A stretch of 54,525 nt of DNA from Polyangium sp. 15x6 (GCF_029960785.1 NZ_JASBQE010000083.1:1-54525); one strand, 5' to 3'; positions 1 through 8,262 are shown, counted from the first letter of the stretch. The notes: generated by a model from the letters alone, not told the origin. Program-made: numbers and translations.

Positions 1-120
1 GGCTCGTCCTGCGCCTGCGCCGGCGGCTCGCCCGGCGCCCGCGCCTGCGGCTCGCCCGGCTCCGGCTCGCCCGGCGCCTGCGCCTGCCGCGCCTCCTCCC
101 CCGCCTGCTGCCGCCGTCGA
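1..120 (+). repeat. short tandem GC-rich repeat coding Ala/Pro/Arg
   Basis: Imperfect tandem copies of units such as GCTCGCCCGGC and GCGCCTGC run from the left edge to about 120. They encode the ARPAPA-type low-complexity tail of the partial gene. The repeat is in frame with that gene, so it looks like coding expansion rather than a regulatory repeat. Confidence 0.55.
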
Positions 121-256
121 GCCCGAGCCGGCTCTTGCGGAAGAGGCGCCGGAGAGCGCTCCTGCCGAACATTCGGGCGGCCCCCCGCCCCCGGTCGTGC
201 CTGCGGTGCCCAAGGGTGCCAAGGCGCAGATCAGGCGCGGCAAGGGCGCGAAGTGA
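2..256 (+). CDS. C-terminal end of an Ala/Pro-rich protein (partial)
   Basis: This is an open frame entering from the left edge and ending at TGA 254-256. The visible 84 residues are a low-complexity run of Ala, Pro and Arg (units of the type ARPAPA), then an acidic Glu/Ala/Pro stretch, and finally a short basic tail rich in Lys, Arg and Gly. Nothing in this tail identifies a family. A disordered linker ending in a basic patch would suit nucleic-acid or membrane contact, but that is a guess. Its stop overlaps the GTG start of pyrE by 2 nt, so the two are probably co-transcribed and translationally coupled. Confidence 0.7.
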   Translation, partial: ARPAPAPAARPAPAPAARPAPARPAPAPAAPPPPPAAAVEPEPALAEEAPESAPAEHSGGPPPPVVPAVPKGAKAQIRRGKGAK

Positions 257-813
257 GCAAAACCGAGCGAGAGCGGCTCGTCGAGCTGCTCCGCGAACGA
301 TCATTCGAACGCAAACGAGTCGTGCTCGCCTCCGGGCGCGAGAGCGACTTTTTCATCGACTGCAAGCAGACGGCCTTGACCGCCGAGGGGCACTTCCTCC
401 TCGGCGCGCTCATGTTCGACGCGCTCGACGGCCTGCCGCGATGCGACGCGGTCGCGGGCGTGGAGCTCGGCGGCTGTCCGCTCGCGAGCGCCGTCTCCCT
501 GACGAGCTTCGTCCGCGGCCGTCCGCTCCCTGCGCTTTACGTGCGCAAGGAGGCGAAGGACCACGGCTCGAAGCGGCTCATCGAGGGGGATCGCGCGCTC
601 GTGCCGGGGATGGCGGTCGTGATGCTGGAAGACGTGATCACGACGGGCGGGTCGACGCTCAAGGCCGTCGACAAGATCACGGCGGCGGGCGCGCGCGTGG
701 TGGGCGTGGTGGCGATCGTGGATCGGCTCGAAGGCGGGGCCGAGGCGATCCGTCAGGCGGGTTTGCCGGTGGTCTCGATCTGCACGCGGCGCGATTTCAT
801 TCCGGACACGTGA
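253..813 (+). CDS. pyrE: orotate phosphoribosyltransferase
   Basis: Predicted cytosolic enzyme of pyrimidine synthesis that joins orotate and PRPP to give orotidine 5'-phosphate. The protein is 186 residues, normal for PyrE. The PRPP-binding signature is clear at residues 122-134 (VVMLEDVITTGGS), with the two acidic residues followed by TTGGS. An N-terminal FFIDCKQT segment matches the family's orotate-side region, and YVRKEAKDHG near residues 97-105 matches the flexible catalytic loop. The GTG start at 253 overlaps the stop of the upstream frame. The next gene is 66 bp downstream. Confidence 0.95.
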   Translation: MSKTERERLVELLRERSFERKRVVLASGRESDFFIDCKQTALTAEGHFLLGALMFDALDGLPRCDAVAGVELGGCPLASAVSLTSFVRGRPLPALYVRKEAKDHGSKRLIEGDRALVPGMAVVMLEDVITTGGSTLKAVDKITAAGARVVGVVAIVDRLEGGAEAIRQAGLPVVSICTRRDFIPDT

Positions 814-822
814 CCCAGCGTT

Positions 823-850
823 TGTCCGAGGGTGGGACGACCCGTGGACA
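823..850. other. 28-bp inverted repeat between pyrE and the Uma2 gene
   Basis: TGTCC at 823-827 pairs with GGACA at 846-850. Inside it GGGT (830-833) pairs with ACCC (840-843), leaving a 6-nt loop and a 2x2 internal mismatch. No T-tract follows, so it is not a classical intrinsic terminator. It could be an attenuating hairpin or a protein site. Confidence 0.35.
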
Positions 851-879
851 GCGGCGGAGGAGGCGGGTAGGGTAGGCGT

Positions 880-1692
880 ATGGCGCCGCCCGATCCTGGG
901 TACGTGGTTGATCCGAACGATCCTCGCGCGCCTTCGGAGGAGACGTGGGCGCGCATGAGCGCGGAGGAGCGTGCGCGGGTCGTGGGCATGCTCCCGAACG
1001 AGGTGCCGCTCGGCATTTTTCAGCCCGAGGGCGATCCGCACCGCAAGGCGAAGAATCGCGCCCTCGACGCGCTCGACACGTTCTTCCGGAAGATGGGGCG
1101 GCGTGTGTACCTCTCCAGCGACCTTGCCGTGTACTACCCGGGCGAGCCGATGTTCTCGCCCGACCTCCTCGCGGTCGTGGACGTCGATCCGCACGAGCGG
1201 ATGAAGTGGGTGGTGAACGCGGAGGGCAAGGGGCTCGATCTCGTGCTCGAAGTGCACGTGGGGGGCGACTGGGTGAAGGACTTCGAGGCGAACGTGGAGC
1301 GGTACGCGCGGCTCCGGATCCCGGAGTATTTTCTGTTCGACCGACGGAAGAGGTCGCTGCGGGGGTACCGGCTGGAGAGCCCAGGGGCACGGGTATACCG
1401 GCCGATCGTGCCGCAAGGCGGGCGGTGGGCGTCGGAGGTGCTCGGGCTCGAGCTCGTGCTGGAGGGCGAGCGTTTGCGGTTCTACGCGGGGAATGCGCCG
1501 CTGCTGGAGGCGGATGAGCTCGTCGTGCGGCTCAACGCGATGGTGGACGATCTCGTGGAGAAGCACCTCACGGCCGAGGCGGCGGTCGCGGAGGAGCGGA
1601 AGCGAGCGGATGCAGCGGAGGCGGAAAAGCAACTGCTGGCGGCGCGGCTCGCGGAGGCGCTGGCGGAGCTGGAGAAGCTGCGCGGGAGGTAG
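880..1692 (+). CDS. Uma2-family (DUF820) PD-(D/E)XK-fold endonuclease-like protein
   Basis: 270 residues. Residues 50-215 match the Uma2 layout: an HRKAKNRALDAL helix, then SPDLLAVVDV with Pro94-Asp95, and LVLEVHV with Glu124 as the likely metal-binding acid, followed by KDFEANVERYARLRIPEYFLFD. The PD...ExH pattern is the restriction-endonuclease-like active site of this family, whose biological substrate is mostly unknown and which is greatly expanded in cyanobacteria and Polyangia. From about residue 225 the protein becomes a charged Ala/Glu/Arg coiled coil, common in long members. It starts at ATG 880. The 43-bp palindrome array begins 12 bp after its stop. Confidence 0.85.
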   Translation: MAPPDPGYVVDPNDPRAPSEETWARMSAEERARVVGMLPNEVPLGIFQPEGDPHRKAKNRALDALDTFFRKMGRRVYLSSDLAVYYPGEPMFSPDLLAVVDVDPHERMKWVVNAEGKGLDLVLEVHVGGDWVKDFEANVERYARLRIPEYFLFDRRKRSLRGYRLESPGARVYRPIVPQGGRWASEVLGLELVLEGERLRFYAGNAPLLEADELVVRLNAMVDDLVEKHLTAEAAVAEERKRADAAEAEKQLLAARLAEALAELEKLRGR

Positions 1693-1704
1693 CGGCACCC
1701 CGTG

Positions 1705-1912
1705 GCTCGCTTGCCCAAGCGACGCTCGGGGCCCTGGTCGGGCGGTTGCTCGCTTGCCCAAGCGACGCTTGTTGCCCTGGTCGGGCGGTTGCTCGCTTGC
1801 CCGAGCGACGCTTGTTGCCCTGGTCGGGCGGTGGCTCGCTTGCCCAAGCGACGCTTGTTGCCCTGGTCGGGCGGTGGCTCGCTTGCCCGAGCGACGCTCG
1901 GAGGGGCGAGAG
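1705..1912. repeat. five-copy 43-bp tandem repeat, each unit with a palindrome
   Basis: Units start at 1705, 1748, 1791, 1834 and 1877, exactly 43 bp apart. Each opens with GCTCGCTTGCCC(A/G)AGCGACGC, in which CGCTTG and CAAGCG form a 6-bp inverted repeat around CC. Units 3 and 5 carry a G in place of the A. The rest of the unit (TTGTTGCCCTGGTCGGGCGG) is nearly identical in copies 2-4, and copy 5 diverges after about 25 bp. The array lies between the convergent ends of the Uma2 gene and a TPR gene. Since 43 is not a multiple of three, it is unlikely to have arisen as coding repeat, although all frames stay open. It may act as a transcript end or protein-binding array. Confidence 0.9.
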
Positions 1913-1958
1913 CCCGCGAGCTTCGCTCCCCGGACCGATCACGACGGGCCGGGAGGCC

Positions 1959-3086
1959 TCACTCTGTCGCTTCCTCGTCCGGATGCGTGAGCTCGTCGAT
2001 CTGTGTGACGAGGTCATCGCGCCCGATGCTGGACCAGGCGGCGCGCGCGGCTTCGAGGTGGTGCTGGCGGAGGGTTTCGGTGGGGGCGAGGGCGGCGAGG
2101 CTCTTGTGGGCCGAGCCGATGGAGAAGGGCTCGGCGATGCGCTTGTAAAGGCGGAGGGCCTGCTCGAACCGGGCGCGCGCCGTGTCGTCCTCGCCGTCTG
2201 CGCGCGCGATGTCGCCGAGGCGTTGGATGCAGTTGGCCTCTCCGAGGACGGCGCCGACCGTTCGGTAGAGCGTGCGTGCCTCCTCGTAGCGAGTGCGAGC
2301 GGCGTCGTGATCGGAGCGCCCGTACGCGCTCTGCCCCAACCAGAACAACCCCGCCGCCCGCTCCCCGTCCTGCCCCTCCGCCTCGAACGCCTGCACCGCC
2401 CGCGAAAGCTCCTCCTCCGCCTCCCCATACCGGTACGCCCGCACGAGCGCCTCCCCCAGCCGAAGCCGCAATCGCGCCGCCTCGATCTCCGAATGCCCTG
2501 TCCTCCGTTCGAGCACCCCTTGCAAGATCCCCGATAACCTCTCCACCTCCGCCGCGGCGTCCGGATCCGGGAACTCGTACGGCAACACCCTCGCCGGCGG
2601 TTCGCTCTTCGGCCCCCCGTCCGCCGCATGCACGTTCAATTCATACGCCCGCCAGCTCACCAGATCCGGCGCGCTCAACGAAAGCGCCACGAATGCCTCG
2701 TCCGAAGCCACGATCACGAGCGGACCCGGGATCCATGTCGGCAGAGCGTCCCGCGCGAAGTTGAAGCTCGCCAGCGGCGGAGACGCCTGATCCCCCACGA
2801 TATGCTGCTCGAGCCCCGTCAGCGCCACCATCGTCCGCTCGGCATCTTCGAGCCCGAGATCCCTCAGCCGGTAATGCGGCCACTCCCCCGGCTGAAGCTC
2901 CACCTCCACGAGCGGCGGCACCTCGTCTTGCCCAGCCCAGCCCCGCAATCGCGCCAGGATCTCCTCCCGCACGGGCCCCGGCGGCGCGTGAATGAAGATC
3001 ATCGTGAACCCGAGGCTGCCCGCGAGCGCCTCGCGCAGAATCTCCGCTCGACCGTTCGAATCGATGTCGAGCGCGATGCGGCTCAT
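1959..3086 (-). CDS. TPR protein with degenerate STAND-like N-terminal region
   Basis: 375 residues. The first 175 (MSRIALDIDSNGRAEIL..., then NFARDALPTWIPGPLVIVAS and DLVSWRAYEL) resemble the N-terminal NTPase-like part of bacterial TPR proteins that pair with a separate ATPase. No intact Walker A lysine is visible (HAPPGPVREE sits where a P-loop would be). From about residue 180 there are at least three TPR-like helical pairs (EAEEELSRAVQAFEAEG, AARTRYEEARTLYRTVG, TARARFEQALRLYKRI). Its ATG overlaps the stop of the upstream ATPase gene by 4 nt, so the two form an operon. The role is unknown; signalling or conflict systems use this architecture. Confidence 0.65.
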   Translation of the reverse strand: MSRIALDIDSNGRAEILREALAGSLGFTMIFIHAPPGPVREEILARLRGWAGQDEVPPLVEVELQPGEWPHYRLRDLGLEDAERTMVALTGLEQHIVGDQASPPLASFNFARDALPTWIPGPLVIVASDEAFVALSLSAPDLVSWRAYELNVHAADGGPKSEPPARVLPYEFPDPDAAAEVERLSGILQGVLERRTGHSEIEAARLRLRLGEALVRAYRYGEAEEELSRAVQAFEAEGQDGERAAGLFWLGQSAYGRSDHDAARTRYEEARTLYRTVGAVLGEANCIQRLGDIARADGEDDTARARFEQALRLYKRIAEPFSIGSAHKSLAALAPTETLRQHHLEAARAAWSSIGRDDLVTQIDELTHPDEEATE

Positions 3087-4096
3087 GCAGGCGCCTTCGC
3101 GGGATCTGCCTCACGGAATGCCCGCATCCGCCGAGCGAACGGGTGCACGTCGTACCAGGTCTCGCCGTTGTATTCGAGCACGACGAGCTGATAGAGCAGC
3201 CATTGCTTCGTGTCGTCGTCGAACTTCTCCGGGAACGAGCCAGTCTTCGCGACATGGTGCAGATCCCGCAGAAACCCGCGCCCCTGGAGCAGTCGCTCCA
3301 TGCTGCTCGCGAACTCCTTGACGACTTCGTCCACGTCGGCGCGCGTGAGCGAGAGCGTTCGCTTGTTCAGCACGCCCGTCGTCACGATACGAAACAGGTC
3401 TCGAAGGCACCCGCCGGACTGGATGATCGCATGTCGCAGCGCGTCCTCGTCCGCGAACACGACCGAGGTGTCGATGCGGCGTCGAAGCAATCGCGCCAGC
3501 GCCTCGATGCCAGCCTCGTTCGGCGTATCCGTTCCGCGCTCGTGCACGGTGACCATGGGCAGCACCACATCCGTGATGCCATGGAACTCCTGGCGTAGCC
3601 GGCACTGCGTGAAGTGCAGGGTGACGGGGATCGTGATGACGAAATGGGCGGGGACGTTTTGAATGTGAGGGAGCTGCTCGACGAAGAGAATGTCGTGCGT
3701 CGTCCGCTCACTCCCGTCGTTCAGCGGCAACCTCTCGACGCGATCGAGCTTGTCCACGATGATCACCAGATCGTGGACGTCTTGCTTCACGAGGTAGGTG
3801 CGCACGTCCTGGATGAGATCACTCAGCGCCTCCATCAGGCCCGTCACGTGATCCCAGCTCACCTCGCGATAACGCTTCTGCAGCCCGGGTGACGTCTTCA
3901 GCGAGAGCTTGAGCTTGGCGACGCCCACGGGGATCTCCGCGTCGAGCGTCACGCCGATCGACTTCAGCCAGCCGAGGACGTCCTTCCAGACCTTCCTCGC
4001 CGTAGCGGATGCTCGCGCATGCGGCCCGATCGCAGGATCATCGAGGATGGCCGAGATGATCGCCGTGAGGAGCTCCGGGATCTGGACGTCCCGCAC
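3083..4096 (-). pseudogene. AAA/STAND-type ATPase missing its P-loop end (probably truncated)
   Basis: The GTG-started frame gives 337 residues. LVIIVDKLDRVE is a Walker B-like strand, THDILFVEQLPHI and FVITIPVTL fit the core strands, and GGCLRDLFRIV looks like the sensor/arginine-finger region. No Walker A (GxxxxGKS/T) exists in it. The same frame continues upstream of the GTG through family-like sequence (FIDIQDYLDV) until an in-frame TGA at 4127-4129, so the normal N-terminus has been cut off by a nonsense or frameshift change. The residual protein may still be made, coupled to the TPR gene by a 4-nt overlap, but should not hydrolyse ATP in the usual way. Confidence 0.6.
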
Positions 4097-4393
4097 GTCG
4101 AGGTAATCCTGAATGTCGATGAAGACTCATGATAAACGCGGTCTTCCTTGTTCGTCTGGAGCTCTCGCCTCCATCCGCTCGACCCGGTCACCGCCCCGCA
4201 CGGTCGACAGATCCACGCGCAGCTTGACGAGATCCTTGCCCTCCAAACCAAGGGTTGCAAGCAGCCCGCACGTCGCGCGCGGTGCGGGCCGGGAGCTTCA
4301 GCTCCTCCGTCAAGACAATCCGAGGTCGAACGCCGAGAGCCATACCGCGGCCACTCTGCCCCAACCCCCCGGCGCTGCCAATCTTCGCGGCTG
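4097..4393 (-). other. decayed stretch between the truncated ATPase gene and glyQ
   Basis: No intact gene is supported here. On the minus strand two short coding-looking pieces lie in different frames: an ATG at 4343 opening MALGVRPRIVLTEELKLPAR, and, in the ATPase frame, GLEGKDLVKLRVDLSTVRGG, which ends at TGA 4127-4129. Read together across one frameshift they would form a roughly 70-residue protein. That TGA overlaps an ATG (4128-4130) in an ATGA arrangement, which suggests that an original start of the ATPase gene lies here and has shifted out of frame. No glyS follows glyQ. Confidence 0.4.
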
Positions 4394-5338
4394 CTACTCC
4401 GCCGCTTCGGCCACCTTCGGCATCAGCGGATACCCGAGCGCTTCCCTTTGCGCCAGATAGCTCTCGGCCACGAGCTTCGCGAGCCCGCGCACGCGACCGA
4501 TGAACCTCTGCCGCTCCGTCACGCTGATCGCGCCGCGCGCGTCCAGCACGTTGAACCGGTGCGCCGCTTTCACCACGAAGTCGTAGGCGGGCAGCACGAG
4601 CGCCTTCTTCGGGTCCGGCTTCGCGCCTTTTGCCGTCGCGTCGACGCCTCGGAAGAGCAGCCGCTTCACCTCGGACTCGCACTTGTCGAACGCCGCGAAG
4701 TGCTCCTCCACGTCGGCTTCCTCGAAGTTGTACGTCGACCACTCCCACTCGGCCCGCTGGAACAGCTCGCCGTAGCGCACCACCTGCCCGCCCGTGTTCG
4801 AGTACACGAGGTCGTACATGCTGTCCTTGTCCTGCAGGTACATCGCGATGCGCTCGAGCCCGTACGTCAGCTCGCCCGAGATCGGCTTGCAGTCGATGCC
4901 GCCGATCTGCTGGAAGTAGGTGAACTGCGAGATCTCCTGCCCGTCGAGCCACACCTGCCAGCCGAGGCCCCAGGCGCCGAGCGTCGGCGACTCCCAGTCG
5001 TCCTCGATGAACCGCACGTCGTGCTGCAGCGGGTCCGTGCCGAGCGCGCGGAGCGACTCCAGGTAGAGCTCCTGGATGTTCAGCGGGCTCGGCTTCAGGA
5101 TCACCTGGAACTGGTGGAACTGCTGCGCGCGGTTCGGGTTCTCGCCGTAGCGGCCGTCGGCGGGCCTGCGCGAGGGCTCCACGAAGGCCACGTTCCACGG
5201 CTCCGGTCCGAGCGCGCGGAGGAACGTCGCGGGGTTGTACGTGCCTGCGCCGACCTCGGAGTTGTAGGGCTGCACGACGAGGCAGCCGCGCTCGGCCCAG
5301 AAGCGCTGGAGCGTCAGGATGATGTCTTGGAACGTCAT
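4394..5338 (-). CDS. glyQ: glycine--tRNA ligase alpha subunit
   Basis: Catalytic alpha subunit of the heterotetrameric glycyl-tRNA synthetase, which charges tRNA-Gly. It is 314 residues from ATG 5338, the normal length. The start [19 protein letters not shown] is the family's canonical N-terminus, so the four extra codons back to a TTG at 5350 are not needed. Family blocks are complete: [79 protein letters not shown]. The beta-subunit gene (glyS) is not downstream in this window, so it must lie elsewhere. The upstream promoter lies in the AT-richer patch around 5440-5480. Confidence 0.96.
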   Translation of the reverse strand: MTFQDIILTLQRFWAERGCLVVQPYNSEVGAGTYNPATFLRALGPEPWNVAFVEPSRRPADGRYGENPNRAQQFHQFQVILKPSPLNIQELYLESLRALGTDPLQHDVRFIEDDWESPTLGAWGLGWQVWLDGQEISQFTYFQQIGGIDCKPISGELTYGLERIAMYLQDKDSMYDLVYSNTGGQVVRYGELFQRAEWEWSTYNFEEADVEEHFAAFDKCESEVKRLLFRGVDATAKGAKPDPKKALVLPAYDFVVKAAHRFNVLDARGAISVTERQRFIGRVRGLAKLVAESYLAQREALGYPLMPKVAEAAE

Positions 5339-5695
5339 GGCGACGGGCAAGCCATACCCCAGGCCCGACCGCTCGTCGACGTCGACCTCGCGCCTCGCGT
5401 GGCGCTCGGGGCGTACGGCCCCTCTCGCGTCTGTCCAGTCTTTTGTGTACGAACCGCCACAAACCGAAAATTACGCCACAATTCGCTTGCCGGAAAACGT
5501 CCTTGACGCCCCAACGGAGGAGCGATACCCGCAATGACCAGGCGCCAAACAACTGACGCCCGTTTGGTGAATTACCTCGGGGTCGGAGGGAACGAACGGC
5601 TCTCGGTGGTTCGGCCCGAGCGAGGTCGTGCCCGTGGGCATGGCTCGGTCAGCTTGGTCGGTGGCGCCGGGGTACGCCCACGGAAGGACGGTCCG
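5339..5695. other. divergent intergenic region glyQ / response regulator
   Basis: This 357-bp gene-free stretch separates divergent genes. It holds one unusually AT-rich patch (about 5438-5480). There TTTGTG (5442-5447) and CACAAA (5458-5463) form a 6-bp inverted repeat around 10 nt, a possible operator for the leftward glyQ promoter. A GGAGGAG at 5516-5522 precedes an ATG at 5534 that is in frame with the response regulator, but the 54 residues it would add resemble no domain. Confidence 0.4.
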
Positions 5696-6073
5696 ATGCC
5701 GCGCATCCTGATCATCGACGACGACGCGGTCTTCGGCGCCAGCGCGGTGCGGACCCTGGAGAGCGCGGGCTTTTCGGCGCGCTTCCACCGCGGCCCCTTC
5801 GGCAGCCTGCAGGCCATCCGCGAGACGGTCTGCGACCTCGTCTTGCTCGACGTCAACATGCCGAAGCTCGACGGCCCCCTGCTCGTCCGCATGATCCGCG
5901 ACGCCTTCGGCCGCGGGGCCGTGAAGGTCCTGCTCTGCAGCAACATGGAACCCGGGCCCCTCGAGCGCCTCGCGAAGGTGATGGGCGTGCACGGCGCCGT
6001 CCCCAAGCACCTGCCCGAAGCGCATCTCGTCGACCAGGTGCGCGCCGCGCTGCCGCCGCGCGCCACGGCCTGA
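5696..6073 (+). CDS. single-domain response regulator (receiver only)
   Basis: 125 residues forming just one CheY-like receiver domain with no output domain. The acidic cluster is Asp8-Asp10 (ILIIDDD), the phosphoacceptor is Asp52 (LVLLDVNMPKLDG), Ser82 stands at the conserved Thr/Ser site (VLLCSN), and Lys104 is the conserved lysine (VPKHL). All phosphotransfer residues are present. ATG 5696 was chosen because a GGAAGGA lies about 7 nt before it and the receiver begins at residue 3. The partner histidine kinase is not in the window. Such stand-alone receivers work in phosphorelays or bind target proteins. Confidence 0.88.
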   Translation: MPRILIIDDDAVFGASAVRTLESAGFSARFHRGPFGSLQAIRETVCDLVLLDVNMPKLDGPLLVRMIRDAFGRGAVKVLLCSNMEPGPLERLAKVMGVHGAVPKHLPEAHLVDQVRAALPPRATA

Positions 6074-6086
6074 TCCCGCGCGGCGC

Positions 6087-7619
6087 TCAGCCGTGCTGTT
6101 TTTCCAGCGCCTTCTTGTCGATCTTGCCCGCGCCCGTGCGCGGCAGTTCGCGGACGAACACCACCGACTGCGGGACCTTGTACTTCGCGAGCCGCGCGCG
6201 GCAGTGCGCGAGGATCGGCTCGGCTTCGGGCGACGCGCCCGGCGCGAGCACCACGATCGCCCGGCCCACCTGGCCCCATTTCTCGTGCGGCACCCCGATG
6301 AGCGCCGCCTCCGCGACCGACGGGTGCCCCGCGAGCACCGCCTCGACCTCGGCCGGATACACGTTTTCGCCGCCGGAAATCAGCAGATCCTTGCTGCGGC
6401 CCGCGATGTAGAAATGCCCTTCGTCGTCGCAGCGCGCGAGATCCCCCGTTCGTAACCACGCATCGACGACCACCTTCGCCGTCTCCTCGGGCCGGCCCCA
6501 GTAGCCGCCGAAGACGTGCGGCCCGCGCACCTCGAGCTCGCCCACCTCGCCCGGACGAACGGTTTCACGCGCCGCGTCGACGACCCGCGCCTCCACGAAA
6601 AACAGCGGCGCGCCCACGGATCCGACCTTTCGACGCACGTCCGCGGGCGGCAGCCAGAAATTGTTCGGCCCCGCCTCGGTCAGCCCGTAGCCCGTCTTCA
6701 GATCGATCCCTCGCTCCCAGTACGTGTGAAACAGCGGCTCGGGACACGGCGCGCCGCCGCTGATGCAGATGCGCAAGCTCCGGAGCTCGCCCTCGCCGAA
6801 CCGGCGATGCTGCGACAGCGAGAGGAACATCGTTGGAACACCAAAGAACACCGTCACGCCCTGGTCGCGCACGCCCGCGTAGACCTCGTCCGCATCGAAG
6901 GCGCGACAGACCACGGACGTGCCGCCCGCGAGCACGAGCGGCGCCGTGAACACGTTGAGCCCGCCCGTGTGGAAGAGCGGCGCGTTGAGCAGCGCCACGT
7001 CCGACGACGAAAGGCCCCAGCTCGAGATCGTGTTCACCGCGTTCGCCGTGATCGACCGGTACGTCAGCATCGCCGCCTTCGGCGTGCCCGTCGTCCCGCC
7101 CGTCCCGCAGAGCACCCAGGGTTCGTCCCAGCCGATCGATAGTGCCGGCGGCGGCCTGTCCGTGGCGGCGTCGCGCTCGCCGAAATCCACGTCGTCCCCG
7201 CGCGCCCTCGATGCGCTCTCCATCGCCACGAATGCGCGCGGGACGAAGCTTCCCTCGCGCCGGATCGCCTCGCTCGTCGCGGAAAACTCCGGCCCGTAGA
7301 CGAGCACCTCTGGCGTCGTCGCGGCGAGGTACTGCCCGAGCTCGCCCGGCGTGAGCCTGTAGTTCAGCGGCGCGAAGATCGCGCCGAGCTTGCCGCAGGC
7401 GAACCAGAGATCCAGCATCGCGACGTCGTTCATCGCGAGCGCCGCGACCCTGTCGCCGCGACGCACCCCGAGCCGCTCCCGCAGGAAATGCGCCGTGCGG
7501 TTCGCCGTGCGATCCCAGGCTCGGTACGTCACGGCCCGCCCGCCTGCGCCGTTGTCGAGGAGCGCTACCTTGTCGGGCGAGAGCGCCGCGCGTCGTCCGA
7601 GCCAGTCGCCGAGGTGCAT
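6087..7619 (-). CDS. AMP-forming acyl-CoA ligase
   Basis: ANL-superfamily enzyme expected to activate a carboxylic acid as acyl-AMP and then acyl-CoA. It is 510 residues from ATG 7619 (MHLGDWLGRRAALSPDKVALLD). Motifs seen: the P-loop-like CGTGGTTGTPKAAMLTY, the GYGLTEAGPN motif, the hinge GDLARCDDEGHFYIAGRSKDLL and the C-terminal catalytic lysine motif PRTGAGKIDKKAL. The frame stays open upstream of 7619, but that part is not family-like. It is divergent from phaR, and the first PhaR-like inverted repeat lies 51 bp ahead of its start, so it may supply CoA thioesters to the PHA pathway and answer to PhaR. Substrate unknown. Confidence 0.88.
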   Translation of the reverse strand: MHLGDWLGRRAALSPDKVALLDNGAGGRAVTYRAWDRTANRTAHFLRERLGVRRGDRVAALAMNDVAMLDLWFACGKLGAIFAPLNYRLTPGELGQYLAATTPEVLVYGPEFSATSEAIRREGSFVPRAFVAMESASRARGDDVDFGERDAATDRPPPALSIGWDEPWVLCGTGGTTGTPKAAMLTYRSITANAVNTISSWGLSSSDVALLNAPLFHTGGLNVFTAPLVLAGGTSVVCRAFDADEVYAGVRDQGVTVFFGVPTMFLSLSQHRRFGEGELRSLRICISGGAPCPEPLFHTYWERGIDLKTGYGLTEAGPNNFWLPPADVRRKVGSVGAPLFFVEARVVDAARETVRPGEVGELEVRGPHVFGGYWGRPEETAKVVVDAWLRTGDLARCDDEGHFYIAGRSKDLLISGGENVYPAEVEAVLAGHPSVAEAALIGVPHEKWGQVGRAIVVLAPGASPEAEPILAHCRARLAKYKVPQSVVFVRELPRTGAGKIDKKALEKQHG

Positions 7620-7669
7620 GGCGCCCTGCGTAGCAAAGCCGCGCGCGCGCTGGAATGGCTCGCGTGCAT

Positions 7670-7684
7670 TGTTGCGGCGCAACA
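7670..7684. promoter_or_regulatory. putative PhaR operator 1
   Basis: TGTTGC-GGC-GCAACA is a perfect inverted repeat with 6-bp arms and a 3-bp spacer, lying between the divergent acyl-CoA ligase and phaR genes. It is nearly identical to the repeat at 8263-8279. Known PhaR proteins (Paracoccus) bind TGC-rich dyads of the form CTGC-N3-GCAG, which this closely resembles, so autoregulation by the adjacent PhaR is a reasonable inference. Confidence 0.7.
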
Positions 7685-7725
7685 GGCCATTGCGATCTGG
7701 ACGATCGGGGTGTACGACCGTCCGC

Positions 7726-8259
7726 ATGGTCGTGAAGAAGTACGGCAACCGGAGGCTGTACGACACCGAGGCGAGTCGTTACGTCACGCTCGAAGAGGTG
7801 GAGGCGCGTGTCAGGCGCGGCGACGACGTCGAGGTCGTCGACGCGAAGACCGGCCGCGACCTGACGCAGGCGACGCTGGCGCAGATCATCCTGGAGAGCC
7901 GCGGCGCCGCGCGCCTCTTGCCCGTGCCGCTCCTGCGCCAGCTCATCCGCATGGGCGACGACGCGCTGGCCGAGTTCTTCGAGCGCACGGTGATCTGGGC
8001 GCTCGACATCTACCTGCTCGCGAAGAAGGGCGCGCGTGTCTTTCCGATCGGCCCCCTCGGCGCGCTGCCGTTCCTCAACGCGATGCTCGGCGGCGGCCAG
8101 AACGCGCCTTGGTCTCAGCCGCGCGAGCCCGAGCCCGAGGAGCAGATCCCTCCGCCCGACCCGAACGAACGCGACGAGCAGGCCGAGGAGCTCGCCGCGC
8201 TCCGCCGCGAGCTCGAGGAGCTCAAGCGCATCGTCGGCAAGAAGCGCCGCGAGCCCTGA
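7726..8259 (+). CDS. phaR: polyhydroxyalkanoate synthesis regulator PhaR
   Basis: 177 residues. It starts MVVKKYGNRRLYDTEASRYV, the hallmark of the PHB/PHA accumulation regulator N-terminal DNA-binding domain (residues 4-62). A second, PHB_acc-like region (about 65-110, LLPVPLLRQLIRMGDDALAEFF) contacts polymer in characterised homologues, and an acidic/Pro linker and charged helix close the protein. PhaR binds nascent PHA granules and DNA alternately, releasing phasin and synthase promoters when polymer appears. ATG 7726 was chosen because the domain begins there. The dyad at 7670 lies upstream and the second dyad starts 4 bp after the stop, consistent with control of itself and of the next gene. 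Confidence 0.93.
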   Translation: MVVKKYGNRRLYDTEASRYVTLEEVEARVRRGDDVEVVDAKTGRDLTQATLAQIILESRGAARLLPVPLLRQLIRMGDDALAEFFERTVIWALDIYLLAKKGARVFPIGPLGALPFLNAMLGGGQNAPWSQPREPEPEEQIPPPDPNERDEQAEELAALRRELEELKRIVGKKRREP

Positions 8260-8262
8260 GCA

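Noticed and set aside
1705-1912. CRISPR array
   Set aside because: The whole 43-bp unit is repeated, including what would be spacers, and no cas genes are nearby.
4188-4343. A C-terminal extension of a long minus-strand frame overlapping glyQ as a real protein
   Set aside because: It is a different frame from glyQ and is Arg/Gly/Ala-rich shadow sequence; only the short MALGVRPRIV piece looks protein-like.
5442-5463. T-box riboswitch for glyQ
   Set aside because: Only a 6-bp inverted repeat is seen; no specifier loop, antiterminator or T-box consensus.
5534-5695. N-terminal extension of the response regulator from ATG 5534
   Set aside because: The receiver fold starts at residue 3 from ATG 5696, which has its own Shine-Dalgarno; the 54 added residues have no domain character.
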